DNA of 60,562 nt from an uncultured Nodularia sp. (GCA_903911355.1 CAIWDD010000003.1:1-60562); one strand, 5' to 3'; shown: positions 1-10,892, counted from the first letter of the stretch. The notes: generated by a model from the sequence alone, not told the origin. Translations and numbers: made by a program.

Positions 1-2
1 AT

Positions 3-114
3 AAATTACCGCTCCCGTGTGGATAACTATAAATTATGGCTCCCGTGTGGATAACTATAAATTATGGCTCCCGTGTGGATAACTATAAATTATGGCTCCC
101 GTGTGGATAACTAT
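3..114. repeat. Four tandem 28-bp repeats, each with a perfect DnaA box
   Basis: Four consecutive 28-bp units occupy 3-30, 31-58, 59-86 and 87-114. The last three are identical; the first differs at two bases (ACC for ATG). Each unit contains TGTGGATAA, the reverse complement of the bacterial DnaA box TTATCCACA, at 18-26, 46-54, 74-82 and 102-110, all in the same orientation. The window starts inside the repeat, so the array may extend to the left. Regularly spaced, same-strand DnaA boxes occur at origins and at DnaA-titration loci; a chance sequence inside an intergenic tandem repeat is the alternative. No dnaA or dnaN gene is in the window. Confidence 0.85.
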
Positions 115-179
115 CTATGTTAGTAATGTATAATTAATGCAGTTGTATAAGAAATTCTCATATTTCAGCCAGGAATTTA

Positions 180-1325
180 TCAGGAATAAATTCGGTGTAA
201 AATTTGCTGAAATACCATCGCAGCCCAATCTACATCAGCTGCAGTAGTTTCACGCCCTAGGGTGAAACGTACCCCTCCTAAAGCTGCTGACTCTGAATAA
301 CCCATTGCTAAAAGTATGGGACTGGGACTAAGTTTACCACTATGACAGGCAGAACCAGCACTAATACCAATACCAGCCAGATTCATTTGTCTAACTAGGG
401 CTTTACCACTGATTTTTTTACCATCCGCATCTTTTATACACAAACTTACATGGTGAGGTAACCGATTCACTAAATCACCCGTGGGGACTAAACCGGGAAT
501 ATCTGCTAATTGGGCAAATAGGCGATCGCGCAAGTTAATTAACCTGGGTGTTTCTCTGGGTAATTCTACCGCTGCTAATTGTGCCGCAGTTCCAAAACCC
601 GCAATGGCGGGGACAGCTTGAGTACCGGAACGTAAACCCATTTCTTGACCCCCACCACACAGCAGGGGAACTAATTCTATACCTGGACGCACATATAGCG
701 CCCCCGCTCCTTGGGGTCCATATATTTTATGGCTAGAAATACTCAGTAAATCTATTGATAATTCTTGCACATTTATGGGTAAACGTCCCGCCGCTTGTAC
801 CGCGTCAGTGTGAAATAAAACCCCATGTTCCTGGGTAATCTTTGCTAATTCTGCAATGGGTTGGACTGTACCAATTTCACTTTGTCCATAAATTACGGAG
901 ACTAAAACAGTATTGTCTTGTAATGCTGCTTGTAACTCTTGGGGGTTAACTCTCCCCTTGCAATCTACACCCAAGCGGGTTACCTCCCAACCCCACTTTT
1001 CTAATAACCGCGCAGGTTCAGAAATAGCGGAATGTTCCACCTGAGAAATAATTATATGTTGGGGTAGATTATATAATCTGGCAATGCCAATGATAGCCAA
1101 ATTATTGGACTCAGTACCACCGGAGGTAAAAACTATGGATTCTGGCGCACCATGAATTAATTCTGCGACTTGGATTCTTGCCTGTTCCACAATTGTAGCC
1201 GCCCGTTGTCCCCACTCATGTAAACTAGAAGGATTACCCCACTGTTGATTGAGGACTGCTTGCATCGCAGCCATGGCTTCAGGGCGAGTGGGAGTGGTGG
1301 CGCTGTAATCTAAATATATTTGCAT
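180..1325 (-). CDS. Cysteine desulfurase (NifS/IscS family, class V aminotransferase)
   Basis: This PLP enzyme removes sulfur from cysteine as a protein-bound persulfide for Fe-S cluster and thio-cofactor synthesis. The protein has 381 residues, normal for the family. The N-terminus (IYLDYSATTP) is typical, the PLP lysine is K200 in SSHKIYGPQGAGALY, and the persulfide cysteine is C327 in SAGSACHSGKLSPS, a loop of the IscS/NifS type rather than SufS. The usual NNEIGTVQPI motif reads GQSEIGTVQPI here. It has no adjacent iscU or nif gene, so its client pathway cannot be read from context. A long AT-rich leader with a heptamer repeat separates it from the divergent lipoprotein gene. Confidence 0.93.
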   Translation of the reverse strand: MQIYLDYSATTPTRPEAMAAMQAVLNQQWGNPSSLHEWGQRAATIVEQARIQVAELIHGAPESIVFTSGGTESNNLAIIGIARLYNLPQHIIISQVEHSAISEPARLLEKWGWEVTRLGVDCKGRVNPQELQAALQDNTVLVSVIYGQSEIGTVQPIAELAKITQEHGVLFHTDAVQAAGRLPINVQELSIDLLSISSHKIYGPQGAGALYVRPGIELVPLLCGGGQEMGLRSGTQAVPAIAGFGTAAQLAAVELPRETPRLINLRDRLFAQLADIPGLVPTGDLVNRLPHHVSLCIKDADGKKISGKALVRQMNLAGIGISAGSACHSGKLSPSPILLAMGYSESAALGGVRFTLGRETTAADVDWAAMVFQQILHRIYS

Positions 1326-1420
1326 ATTAGTAAATAGCTAGGAAATACGGCGCTATGCGTCTGTTTCTCAAGGGTTTTCGGCATTATTGTTATAATGTGG
1401 CGTTAGGTATAAATTTACCA

Positions 1421-1498
1421 TATATAGCAATCCTCAATGATTCATGAACAATTTGTGTTCCCTGTTCCCTGTTCCCTGTTCCCTGTTCCCTGTTCCCT
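1421..1498. repeat. Heptamer array (6 x GTTCCCT) with a possible element-A half-end
   Basis: Six perfect GTTCCCT units lie at 1457-1498, in the spacer between the divergent desulfurase and lipoprotein genes. The preceding stretch from 1421 (TATATAGCA, then TTCATGAA) resembles the left terminal inverted repeat of element A at 12092 and 35691, followed in the same order by the heptamers. No matching right end is visible, so this is at most a one-ended relic. Heptanucleotide tandem repeats of this kind (STRRs) are known from heterocystous cyanobacteria. Confidence 0.7.
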
Positions 1499-1576
1499 TT
1501 CCTCACTGATAATTTCTCAACTCAAATAGGATGACTATAAATTGTTGATATTTTCCCCAATCCACTGTAAATTACC

Positions 1577-3205
1577 GTGCTGATTTTCCGACCACGAAAA
1601 TACATCGTGATCTTTTTGCTGGTTTTGATGATCACGGCTTGTCAAAAACTACCAGATAAAACTCAGCTTTTACCAGCCCTACCACAAGACCCATTAGTTA
1701 AAGTTTACTTTAACCATTCCCCCTCAGCAAAATATCCAGAACCCTATCGCCTACAAACTCGCCTGGGAGATAACCTAGAACAACAGATTATTGATACCAT
1801 TTCTACAGCCACATCTACTGTAGATGTAGCCATTCAAGAATTGCGCCTACCGAAAATTGCCCAAGCATTAGTAGCAAGGCAAAAAGCCGGTGTACGGGTG
1901 CGGGTAATTTTAGAAAATAATTACAGTCGTCCTTGGAGTAGTTTAACACCGGCGGATGTGCGGAAGTTAAGCCCCAGAGAACAAGCTCGTTATCAAGAAT
2001 TTTATGATTTTGTAGACCAAAACCGAGATCATCGCCTCAGTGAGGAAGAAATTAATCAACGAGATGGGTTAATAATTTTACAAAATGCCCAAATTCCCTG
2101 GATAGATGACCGTGCTGATGGTTCTGCTGGGAGTAATTTGATGCATCATAAATTCTTGGTGGTAGATAATCGTTGGGTAATTGCCACCTCGGCAAATTTT
2201 ACCCTCAGTGATATCCACGGTCAATATAACAACCCTAGCAGCTTAGGCAATGCTAATAATCTGTTACATATTGACAGTCCGGAATTAGCCAGTTTATTTA
2301 CTCAAGAGTTTAACATTATGTGGGGGGATGGTCCGTTCGGGAAGCCAGATAGTAAATTTGGCTTGGGTAAACCCAGGCGATCGCCCCAAACTATTCAACT
2401 AGGTGAAACTGAAATTACTGTACATTTTTCCCCCACTTCCCGCGGCCAACCTTGGGATAAATCTAGTAATGGTTTAATTGGTCAAAACTTAGCTGAGTCT
2501 ACCAAATCCATTGATATGGCCTTGTTTGTGTTTTCCGAGCAGCGTCTGTCACGGATTCTAGAAACCCGTCACCTGCAAAATGTGGCTATCCGCGCTTTAA
2601 TGGATTCAGACTTTGCCTATCGTCACTATAGCGAAGCTTTAGACATGATGGGGGTGGCGCTGAGTTATAATTGTCAATACGAAATTGATAATCATCCTTG
2701 GGAAACCCCCCTGACTACTGTTGGTGTTCCTACTTTAGCTCCGGGGGATTTATTACATCATAAATTTGCCGTAATTGACCAAGAAACAGTAATTACAGGT
2801 TCTCACAACTGGTCACAGTCCGCCAATTATGGTAACGATGAGGCAGTATTAATAGTCAAAAATCCTACCATTGCTGCCCATTACAACCGGGAATTTACGC
2901 GGATTTATGGCAGAGCGACATTCGGTATACCTCCATTAGTTCAGGAAAAAATCGCCGCACAAGCAGAAGAATGTCCCCAGATAATTACCCGCAAGTCCAG
3001 GGATAATCAGGAAGTAACGACGGTAAACATTAATACAGCTACCATAGAAGAACTAGTAACTCTTCCGGGGATAGGTGAACGATTAGCGCAAAGAATCATT
3101 ACTGCTCGTGAGGCGCAAAAATTTACATCTAGAGAAGATTTAGCCAGAGTCTCAGGCATTAGCAGTAAAATGGTCAACAATTGGGGCGATCGCCTGAGTT
3201 GGTGA
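1577..3205 (+). CDS. Lipoprotein nuclease: phospholipase-D fold with EF-hand-like loop and C-terminal ComEA-type HhH
   Basis: The protein has 542 residues from a GTG start at 1577. The N-terminus is a lipoprotein signal (hydrophobic segment 9-21, lipobox ITAC, C22), so it should be anchored outside the cytoplasmic membrane. Two HKD motifs mark a phospholipase-D superfamily catalytic core: H190-K192-D197 and H394-K396-D401. Between the start of the first PLD domain and its HKD motif lies DQNRDHRLSEEE (147-158), which fits a 12-residue EF-hand calcium loop with D, N, D and E at ligand positions. From about residue 483 there is a helix-hairpin-helix DNA-binding domain of the ComEA type (NINTATIEELVTLPGIGERL). 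This suggests an extracytoplasmic, possibly calcium-responsive, DNA-binding nuclease, perhaps for DNA uptake or eDNA use; lipid hydrolysis is less likely given the HhH. No competence gene is adjacent. Confidence 0.85.
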   Translation: MLIFRPRKYIVIFLLVLMITACQKLPDKTQLLPALPQDPLVKVYFNHSPSAKYPEPYRLQTRLGDNLEQQIIDTISTATSTVDVAIQELRLPKIAQALVARQKAGVRVRVILENNYSRPWSSLTPADVRKLSPREQARYQEFYDFVDQNRDHRLSEEEINQRDGLIILQNAQIPWIDDRADGSAGSNLMHHKFLVVDNRWVIATSANFTLSDIHGQYNNPSSLGNANNLLHIDSPELASLFTQEFNIMWGDGPFGKPDSKFGLGKPRRSPQTIQLGETEITVHFSPTSRGQPWDKSSNGLIGQNLAESTKSIDMALFVFSEQRLSRILETRHLQNVAIRALMDSDFAYRHYSEALDMMGVALSYNCQYEIDNHPWETPLTTVGVPTLAPGDLLHHKFAVIDQETVITGSHNWSQSANYGNDEAVLIVKNPTIAAHYNREFTRIYGRATFGIPPLVQEKIAAQAEECPQIITRKSRDNQEVTTVNINTATIEELVTLPGIGERLAQRIITAREAQKFTSREDLARVSGISSKMVNNWGDRLSW

Positions 3206-3252
3206 TACTGGGTAAGTAACGTTCTGGTTGATAAAGCAGTAACCACACTTGT

Positions 3253-3430
3253 TGTTCCCCATTCCCTGTTCGGTGTGTTCCCTGTTACCCATTCCCCATT
3301 CCCTGTTCCCTGTTCCCCATTCCCCATTCCCTGTTCCCCATTCCCTGTTCCCGATTCCCTGTTCCCGATTCCCTGTTCCCTGTTCCCGATTCCCTGTTCC
3401 CTGTTCCCTGTTCCCTGTTCCCTGTTCCCT
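3253..3430. repeat. Long degenerate heptamer array (GTTCCCT / GATTCCC / CATTCCC variants)
   Basis: About 25 imperfect heptamers of the GTTCCCT type, with ATTCCCC, ATTCCCT and ATTCCCG variants, fill the spacer between the nuclease gene and the ATP synthase beta gene. It is the longest such array in the window. The array is open in several frames on both strands and creates repetitive proline/serine or glycine/asparagine reading frames, which I regard as artefacts. Confidence 0.9.
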
Positions 3431-3457
3431 AACAATTTACCTTGCGCCCCAATATCC

Positions 3458-3487
3458 AGTAATTGATCCCTTTTTTAAGGAATTACT
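3458..3487. terminator. Inverted repeat before the ATP synthase beta gene
   Basis: AGTAATT at 3458-3464 pairs with AATTACT at 3481-3487, and the inner CCTT/AAGG extends the stem. It sits just after the heptamer array and about 105 bp before the beta-subunit gene, so it may end transcription from the upstream nuclease gene. No T-tract follows on the plus strand. Confidence 0.25.
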
Positions 3488-3565
3488 AAGGTAGTTGTGT
3501 CCCCCTGCGGTGCTAGAGTGTAAGATGACATTGCATCATCTCAAGTCTTCTAAGACCCTACCTGA

Positions 3566-5040
<1,475 letters not shown>

Positions 5041-5041
<1 letters not shown>

Positions 5042-5068
5042 TCATTAGTCATTAGTCATTAGTCATTA
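5041..5068. repeat. Four tandem GTCATTA heptamers between atpD and atpC
   Basis: Four perfect GTCATTA units begin at the last base of the beta-subunit stop codon, followed by a degenerate copy (GTCGTAA). This is a short tandem heptamer repeat inside the atpD-atpC operon spacer. Its unit is unrelated to the GTTCCCT arrays elsewhere in the window. Confidence 0.9.
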
Positions 5069-5110
5069 GTCGTAATCCTAATGGCTAGTGACAAATTAGG
5101 CAAAATTACA

Positions 5111-5131
5111 GACAAAGGACAAAGGACAAAT
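5111..5131 (+). promoter_or_regulatory. Ribosome-binding region of atpC built from GACAAAG heptamers
   Basis: GACAAAG GACAAAG GACAAAT runs straight into the ATG at 5130, so the only Shine-Dalgarno-like AAAGGA motifs (two, one heptamer apart) come from the tandem repeat. The nearer one lies about 5 nt before the start. Gain or loss of a unit would change the number of candidate ribosome-binding sites. Confidence 0.55.
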
Positions 5132-5543
5132 GACTCTCACCGTTCGTGTAGTCGCACCAGATAAAACAGTCTGGGATGCTGTAGCTGAAGAGGTAGTTTT
5201 ACCTAGTACTACCGGTCAGTTGGGTATCTTAACTGGACACGCCCCTATGTTGACAGCTCTGGATATAGGTGTAATGCGCGTCCGTGCTAGCAAAAATCAG
5301 GATTGGCAAGCCATCGCTCTTTTGGGTGGTTTTGCGGAAGTTGAAGAAGATGAAGTCACCATTCTGGTGAATGGTGCTGAACGTGGCGACAAGATTTCAC
5401 TTGAAGATGCACGTACCGCTTTTAACCAGGCGCAAACCCGTCTAAATCAGGTGACACCAGGCGATCGCCAAGCACAAATCCAAGCCACCCAAGCTTTTAA
5501 ACGCGCCCGCGCTCGTTTTCAAGCTGCTGGTGGTATGGTGTAA
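5130..5543 (+). CDS. atpC: ATP synthase F1 subunit epsilon
   Basis: This is the epsilon subunit of F1 (atpE in cyanobacterial naming). It couples gamma rotation to the catalytic head and inhibits ATP hydrolysis. It has 137 residues, with the N-terminal beta-sandwich ([32 protein letters not shown]) and a C-terminal helical pair rich in Ala/Arg/Gln. It is the second gene of the beta-epsilon operon. The start is fixed by the family N-terminus and by the repeat-derived ribosome-binding motif directly before the ATG. Confidence 0.97.
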   Translation: MTLTVRVVAPDKTVWDAVAEEVVLPSTTGQLGILTGHAPMLTALDIGVMRVRASKNQDWQAIALLGGFAEVEEDEVTILVNGAERGDKISLEDARTAFNQAQTRLNQVTPGDRQAQIQATQAFKRARARFQAAGGMV

Positions 5544-5572
5544 TTTAATATTGGGGTCTATTGGCCTTCTCT

Positions 5573-5606
5573 GGGGTGGGTGAAAATGTCTCGTTGACCC
5601 CGCCCC
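5573..5606. terminator. GC-rich hairpin after the atpD-atpC operon
   Basis: GGGGTGGG at 5573-5580 can pair with CCCGCCCC at 5599-5606 through one G-U pair, closing a loop of about 18 nt. It lies between the convergent atpC and ackA genes and may end transcription from atpC. The following T-run is short (TGGTTTT). Confidence 0.35.
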
Positions 5607-5660
5607 TGGTTTTCAACGCCAAGGGTCGCCAAGTATCCGCAAAGGTACGCAAAGATTAAG

Positions 5661-6881
5661 TTATTTTTTTGACATAATTTGCCAGCATTGTTGGGCGATC
5701 GCCCAGTCTTCTTGGGTTTTGATGACTAAGACCCTAATGGTTGAGTCTTCTGTGGCTATATCTTGATCAACAGGCTGCTGTTGATTTTTGGCGGGGTCAA
5801 TTTTTAGTCCCAGAAATCCAAAGGCTTCACAGGCTGCTTGGCGAATTCCTGGGGACTTTTCGCCTACCCCGGCGGTGAATACTAAAGCATCTAATCCTTC
5901 TAGACTGGCTAGCATGGAACCAATACCAGACCTTAACCTGTGTACGTACATATCCCAAGCCAGTTGGGCGCGGTAATCTCCCTCGGCGATGGCTGCAATT
6001 ACTTGAGGTAAGTCGCTAGATACTCCCGAAATTCCCCTTAAGCCAGAGGCTTTGTTTAATACATAATCTAACCGCTCCGCTGAGTAATTTGATTGCCGTA
6101 ATAAATGAATCAAAATCCCTGGGTCAATTGCACCGGAACGGCTCCCCATCATTAACCCGTCCAGGGGTGTAAAGCCCATAGTGGTGTCAATACTGCGACC
6201 CTTTTTGATTGCTGCTAGGGAACAGCCGTTACCTAAATGACAGGTAATTAATTTCAGGGATGCTAAATCTCGGTTGAGAATTTGGGCAGCACGCCCAGAG
6301 CAATATTGATGACTGATACCATGAAAACCGTAGCGGCGAATACCTTGCTCTACCCACTCATAGGGACCGGGGTAAATGGCGGCAGCATCGGGGAGGGTGG
6401 CATGAAATCCAGTATCAAATACTGCCACTTGGGTGACATCTCCTAAGCTCTGTTCAATGGCTTCTATCCCTTCTACTGCGGCTGGATTATGTGCTGGGGC
6501 TAGGCTGGATAAACTGGAGATTTTGCTTTTGACATCTTGGGTAATTACTACACTTTTTCTGTATTCCTGACCACCGTGGACTACACGATGCCCTACTACA
6601 TTGATTTCTGAAAGCTGATCTATGACTTTAGTGGCTCCACGAGTCAAAGTGTACAGGAGATAGGCTACGTGCGCCCGTCGGGAATCACCATAAATTGATT
6701 CTTGTAGTGTTTTACCCGTAGCTGTTTTGACTTCAATCTCTGCTACACCCCGGTCTTGAGTCCAGTTAACTTTGCCTTCCCACAGGGGTTGGGGGGTTTG
6801 ATTAGGCATAGTATGATCGGGGATTTCATACAAACAACTTTTTTGGCTGCTGGAGCCAGCATTTAAAACTAGTACTTTCAT
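5661..6881 (-). CDS. ackA: Acetate kinase
   Basis: It interconverts acetyl phosphate plus ADP with acetate plus ATP, giving ATP by substrate-level phosphorylation in the dark or without oxygen. The protein has 406 residues, typical of the family, and belongs to the ASKHA fold. The N-terminal signature VLVLNAGSSSQKSCLYE, the substrate region VVHGGQEY, the catalytic-region motif HLGNGCSLAAIKKGRSIDTTMG and the C-terminal FTAGVGEKSPGIR are all present. It converges on the ATP synthase operon and lies on the same strand as transaldolase and GAPDH, with one small opposite-strand gene between. No phosphotransacetylase or phosphoketolase gene is in the window. Confidence 0.97.
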   Translation of the reverse strand: MKVLVLNAGSSSQKSCLYEIPDHTMPNQTPQPLWEGKVNWTQDRGVAEIEVKTATGKTLQESIYGDSRRAHVAYLLYTLTRGATKVIDQLSEINVVGHRVVHGGQEYRKSVVITQDVKSKISSLSSLAPAHNPAAVEGIEAIEQSLGDVTQVAVFDTGFHATLPDAAAIYPGPYEWVEQGIRRYGFHGISHQYCSGRAAQILNRDLASLKLITCHLGNGCSLAAIKKGRSIDTTMGFTPLDGLMMGSRSGAIDPGILIHLLRQSNYSAERLDYVLNKASGLRGISGVSSDLPQVIAAIAEGDYRAQLAWDMYVHRLRSGIGSMLASLEGLDALVFTAGVGEKSPGIRQAACEAFGFLGLKIDPAKNQQQPVDQDIATEDSTIRVLVIKTQEDWAIAQQCWQIMSKK

Positions 6882-6982
6882 TACTTTTACCTAGTTGAGG
6901 TTTGTAACCGGTTAACTATATATTTGCCAATTTTCAGCTATTAAATAAAGTCATTACCCATAATTCACCGCAAGGCAAAAAC

Positions 6983-7303
6983 ATGAAAGGTTTCCAGAAA
7001 TTATACTCGGTGGGGATTTTGGTGTTTGCCTTTATCTATCCCTCAGCTATGGCTGAAGCTAAAAATACTGATCTTAATTATGTTCTCTATCACCAAAATG
7101 CGGGAGTGGAGACAAGTTTCATGGGGGGAGATACTAACCCAGAAGTTTTACTAGCTCATAGATATAACAGAAGTCGTATTAGACGACACCACCATCACTA
7201 TAGACCAAGACAGCACTATAGTGGGGCACGCTATCGTCATGGGCGTTGGCAGTTAGTTCGCGATCGCCATGGTAGATTAATCTATGACTGGCGCAGACAT
7301 TAA
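6983..7303 (+). CDS. Small secreted basic, His/Arg-rich hypothetical protein
   Basis: The protein has 106 residues. The N-terminus MKGFQKLYSVGILVFAFIYPSAMAEA reads as a Sec signal peptide with a likely cut after AMA or AEA. The mature part ends in a very basic tract with RRHHHHYRPRQHY near residues 67-79 and a closing HGRWQLVRDRHGRLIYDWRRH. I recognise no family. The His cluster could bind metal, but that is inference. It sits alone between two minus-strand metabolic genes. Confidence 0.6.
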   Translation: MKGFQKLYSVGILVFAFIYPSAMAEAKNTDLNYVLYHQNAGVETSFMGGDTNPEVLLAHRYNRSRIRRHHHHYRPRQHYSGARYRHGRWQLVRDRHGRLIYDWRRH

Positions 7304-7318
7304 GGTACTGACAGAATA

Positions 7319-7337
7319 GGGTGAGGATTCCTCACCC
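7319..7337. terminator. Perfect hairpin between convergent genes
   Basis: GGGTGAGGA and TCCTCACCC form a perfect 9-base inverted repeat around one base; the real hairpin would open a few pairs to make a loop. It lies 15 bp after the small secreted-protein gene and 9 bp from the end of the convergent transaldolase gene, so it could serve both. No U-tract follows. Confidence 0.55.
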
Positions 7338-7346
7338 TTGGCTACA

Positions 7347-8351
7347 TTAATGGCTAGCTATTACTTCTTTTTCCAGACGCTCTAGGCGTTGTGCTAATAG
7401 TTCTTCTAAAGAAATCAAAGCTTTGGTAAAGCCATCAATACCTTCTGCTAGTTTATCCGATGCCATGGGGTCAGCCTTGTGCATCTTCTCAAAAGTTGCC
7501 TTGTCAATAGACATCTTTTCGATTTCCATGGTTGCTACCCGAGCCGGATCAAGTTTCCGTGGTAGTTCCCCAATGGTGGCTTGCAATTCCGCCAACAGTG
7601 AGGGGGAAATGGTCAGCAAATCACAACCGGCTAATTCTGTGATTTCGCCAATGTTACGGAAGCTAGCCCCCATAACTTCGGTTTTGTAACCAAACTTTTT
7701 GTAGTAGTTGTAGATGGTGGTGACAGATAATACCCCTGGGTCTTCCGCAGATGGGTAACTATCTCTGCCAGTATCTTTTTTGTACCAGTCGAGAATGCGA
7801 CCCACGAAAGGAGAAATTAAGGTAACACCGGCTTCGGCACAGGCGATCGCTTGATGCAGACCAAACAATAGAGTTAAATTACAATGAATACCTTCTTTCT
7901 CTAAAATTTCCGCAGCGCGAATCCCTTCCCAAGTTGAGGCAATTTTAATTAGTACCCGTGAGCGGTCAATCCCAGCCGCCTTATATTGGGCAATTAATTC
8001 TCTGGCTTTGGTAACGGTAGCTTCAGTATCAAAAGACAAGCGAGCATCTACCTCTGTAGAAACCCGACCCGGAATAATTTGTAGAATCTTTAACCCAAAA
8101 GACACTGCTAAACGGTCAAAGGCCAGAGTCACAATATCCCCTTGGCTAGCAGCCGCACCGGCATCTTTTTTAGCTTGGAGCAAAGTTTGATCAACAATTT
8201 CCTGATATTCTGGCATTTGTGCTGCAGCTGTAATCAGGGAAGGATTAGTAGTAGCATCTTGGGGTGTAAACTTCTCAATGGCTTTAATGTCCCCTGTATC
8301 TGCAACCACAACCGTCATTTGACGTAATTGTTCTAGTAAACTTTTAGACAT
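7347..8351 (-). CDS. tal: Transaldolase
   Basis: It transfers a dihydroxyacetone unit between sugar phosphates in the oxidative pentose phosphate pathway and links to glycolysis. I place the start at 8351 ([16 protein letters not shown]), giving 334 residues, because TGGAGA lies 6 nt upstream and because the family begins here; the frame is open for 25 more codons to an ATG at 8426. The Schiff-base lysine is K136 in [12 protein letters not shown], with D18 in VVADTGD and the family motif ATTNPSL. GAPDH lies upstream on the same strand, 235 bp away. Confidence 0.96.
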   Translation of the reverse strand: MSKSLLEQLRQMTVVVADTGDIKAIEKFTPQDATTNPSLITAAAQMPEYQEIVDQTLLQAKKDAGAAASQGDIVTLAFDRLAVSFGLKILQIIPGRVSTEVDARLSFDTEATVTKARELIAQYKAAGIDRSRVLIKIASTWEGIRAAEILEKEGIHCNLTLLFGLHQAIACAEAGVTLISPFVGRILDWYKKDTGRDSYPSAEDPGVLSVTTIYNYYKKFGYKTEVMGASFRNIGEITELAGCDLLTISPSLLAELQATIGELPRKLDPARVATMEIEKMSIDKATFEKMHKADPMASDKLAEGIDGFTKALISLEELLAQRLERLEKEVIASH

Positions 8352-8586
8352 ATTTTTCTCCATGAGTTGTGCTAGTTTAGGACTTTCTTGATTCCCTTGT
8401 TCGGTGCCCCATCCTTTTACTGACAATTACTAACTAGGCAATTTTACTGAAATCTTGCCTGATTTACTGGCAGTTTTGTGCCTCAGCCCTATTCTAAGTG
8501 CTTTCTACCCAAATTGGCTGTCCAATAGAATGCACTTTAATTAAACTTGTTGTTCTTAGCTGACTAATTCACAAACCAGAAGTAAT

Positions 8587-9687
<1,101 letters not shown>

Positions 9688-9889
9688 TTAAGGTTTTCAC
9701 CTTCTGGCTAGTTCTTCAGCCTATGGGACAAAACTCAATTGCGCCTCAATGGTATGACCATTCAGGCGGTGCTGGCAAATCTCAATTAGTTTTTCGTACA
9801 CAATCAAAAATACACTTAGCTGATTCCTAAGTCTACAATAATTTAATGAATTTATAGTCATTTATGTACATTTGCAGTATAATATAATT

Positions 9890-10000
9890 ATGAATGTACG
9901 ATGTCTTTATCTAAGGCAGCGATTAACTTCTTTGTGGTATGACCAGGTTGTTTGCCAAACAGGCTACGAACAATATTTACCAGAACTTGCTCCCGGCTAA
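9890..10000 (+). CDS. Doubtful 36-residue ORF
   Basis: The frame starts MNVRCLYLRQRLTSL and ends YLPELAPG. Its ATG follows a TATAAT box by only about 2 nt and has no Shine-Dalgarno sequence, so if the box is a real -10 element the message would be nearly leaderless or non-coding. I recognise no family. It is included because a box, a frame and a hairpin line up in a spacer that is otherwise empty. Confidence 0.15.
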   Translation: MNVRCLYLRQRLTSLWYDQVVCQTGYEQYLPELAPG

Positions 10001-10039
10001 TGAAGCGCCAAAATCATAGCCATATTTATGAGGCTGAAT

Positions 10040-10070
10040 CCTGTTTTGAGATTGGGGACAACAAAACAGG
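10040..10070. terminator. 9-bp perfect hairpin, with a T-run shortly after
   Basis: CCTGTTTTG at 10040-10048 pairs perfectly with CAAAACAGG at 10062-10070 across a 13-nt loop. A TTTTTT run begins about 10 nt later on the plus strand. It also lies 40 bp past the end of the minus-strand gene at 10110, so it may end that transcript, a small plus-strand transcript, or both. Confidence 0.45.
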
Positions 10071-10109
10071 AATTTGGCCATTTTTTGCAGGAGTACGTAA
10101 ATTCAACTA

Positions 10110-10370
10110 TCAGGTATGAAGGTTGGCTTGTTCTTGTAACCACGGATCTACAGGCTGTCCATCTTTGCGCCGTAGTTCAATTTCTACCACCATAAATAAC
10201 TTCGTGGAAGGGGGCGCAGGCTTTTGATGGAAAATAATATCATAATCTAATGGATTATGTTTGCGTTCTTTGAGCCATTCCTGTACCTTGATTGTAGCAA
10301 AAAATGATTGCCCCTGGTCAAACAGCCGGGTAATCTGCATTTGTAATGTATAGGGATTAATGCGACCCAT
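10110..10370 (-). CDS. Small conserved-looking hypothetical protein (86 aa)
   Basis: It begins MGRINPYTLQMQITRLFDQ and ends WLQEQANLHT. It has no signal peptide or membrane segment and a mixed alpha/beta composition, so it is probably cytosolic. I do not recognise a domain. It is a single gene between gap1 and the divergent DUF4870 gene. The start has an AG-rich upstream stretch (CAGAGGATTTAAAAA) acting as a plausible ribosome-binding site. Confidence 0.6.
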   Translation of the reverse strand: MGRINPYTLQMQITRLFDQGQSFFATIKVQEWLKERKHNPLDYDIIFHQKPAPPSTKLFMVVEIELRRKDGQPVDPWLQEQANLHT

Positions 10371-10517
10371 TTTTTAAATCCTCTGTGGATTAAACCTTAT
10401 TCCTAGTTTATGTCACAGGCAGTAATAACAACTCCTAGAGTACGGTAAACTGTCATACCCAACCGATGATGTATTCGTTAAAATGAAAATGACCAACCTA
10501 CTTGAGAGAACACCAGG

Positions 10518-10892
10518 ATGGAAGTTGGATACAATGCTGATAAACGTAAATTGCTGTCATCTGTGTGTCACGGGGCAATTTTCTTTAGTACGACATTATT
10601 TTCTATTGGGGTTCCCATTGTCATTAACTTAATTTCCGATGACCCAGTGGTGAAGAGTAATGCTAAAGAATCCATTAATTTTCACTTTAATGTTTGGTTT
10701 TGGGGAACCGTAATTGGAGTACCAATTGGGGTTATATCTTTTCTCACATTTGGCTTAGGGGGAATTTTGTTCTTTCCTGTGGTTGCATTAGGTTTTGCAG
10801 TGCATTGGGGATTGACAATTTGGGCGCTGTTCCACTGTTTCAGTCAGCCAGATGAACCATTGCGGTATCCTTTTATTTTCCGAGTTTTCTAA
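10518..10892 (+). CDS. DUF4870-type small membrane protein
   Basis: The protein has 124 residues. It begins with a short soluble head (MEVGYNADKRKLLSSVCHGAIFF), then has hydrophobic segments near 18-38, 60-85 and 85-110. The motif DPVVKSNAKESINFHFNVWFW matches the DUF4870 pattern, in which a conserved 'A-K-E-x-I/L-N-F' follows the first membrane helix. The function of the family is unknown. It is monocistronic, and its start is supported by an AGGATGG context. Confidence 0.8.
   Translation: MEVGYNADKRKLLSSVCHGAIFFSTTLFSIGVPIVINLISDDPVVKSNAKESINFHFNVWFWGTVIGVPIGVISFLTFGLGGILFFPVVALGFAVHWGLTIWALFHCFSQPDEPLRYPFIFRVF

Noticed and set aside
3-114. The repeat array at the left edge as a CRISPR
   Set aside because: Units are contiguous and identical throughout, with no variable spacers.
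3007-3494. Reading frames of 60-140 codons on both strands across the heptamer array
   Set aside because: The translations are pure repeats (GNREQG..., FPVPHS...) caused by a 7-bp repeat that is open in all phases; no ribosome-binding site and no family.
5600-5655. CGCCAAGGG/CGCAAAG decamer-like repeats before ackA
   Set aside because: Common cyanobacterial low-order repeats, similar to those near 24970; too short and degenerate to list as an array.
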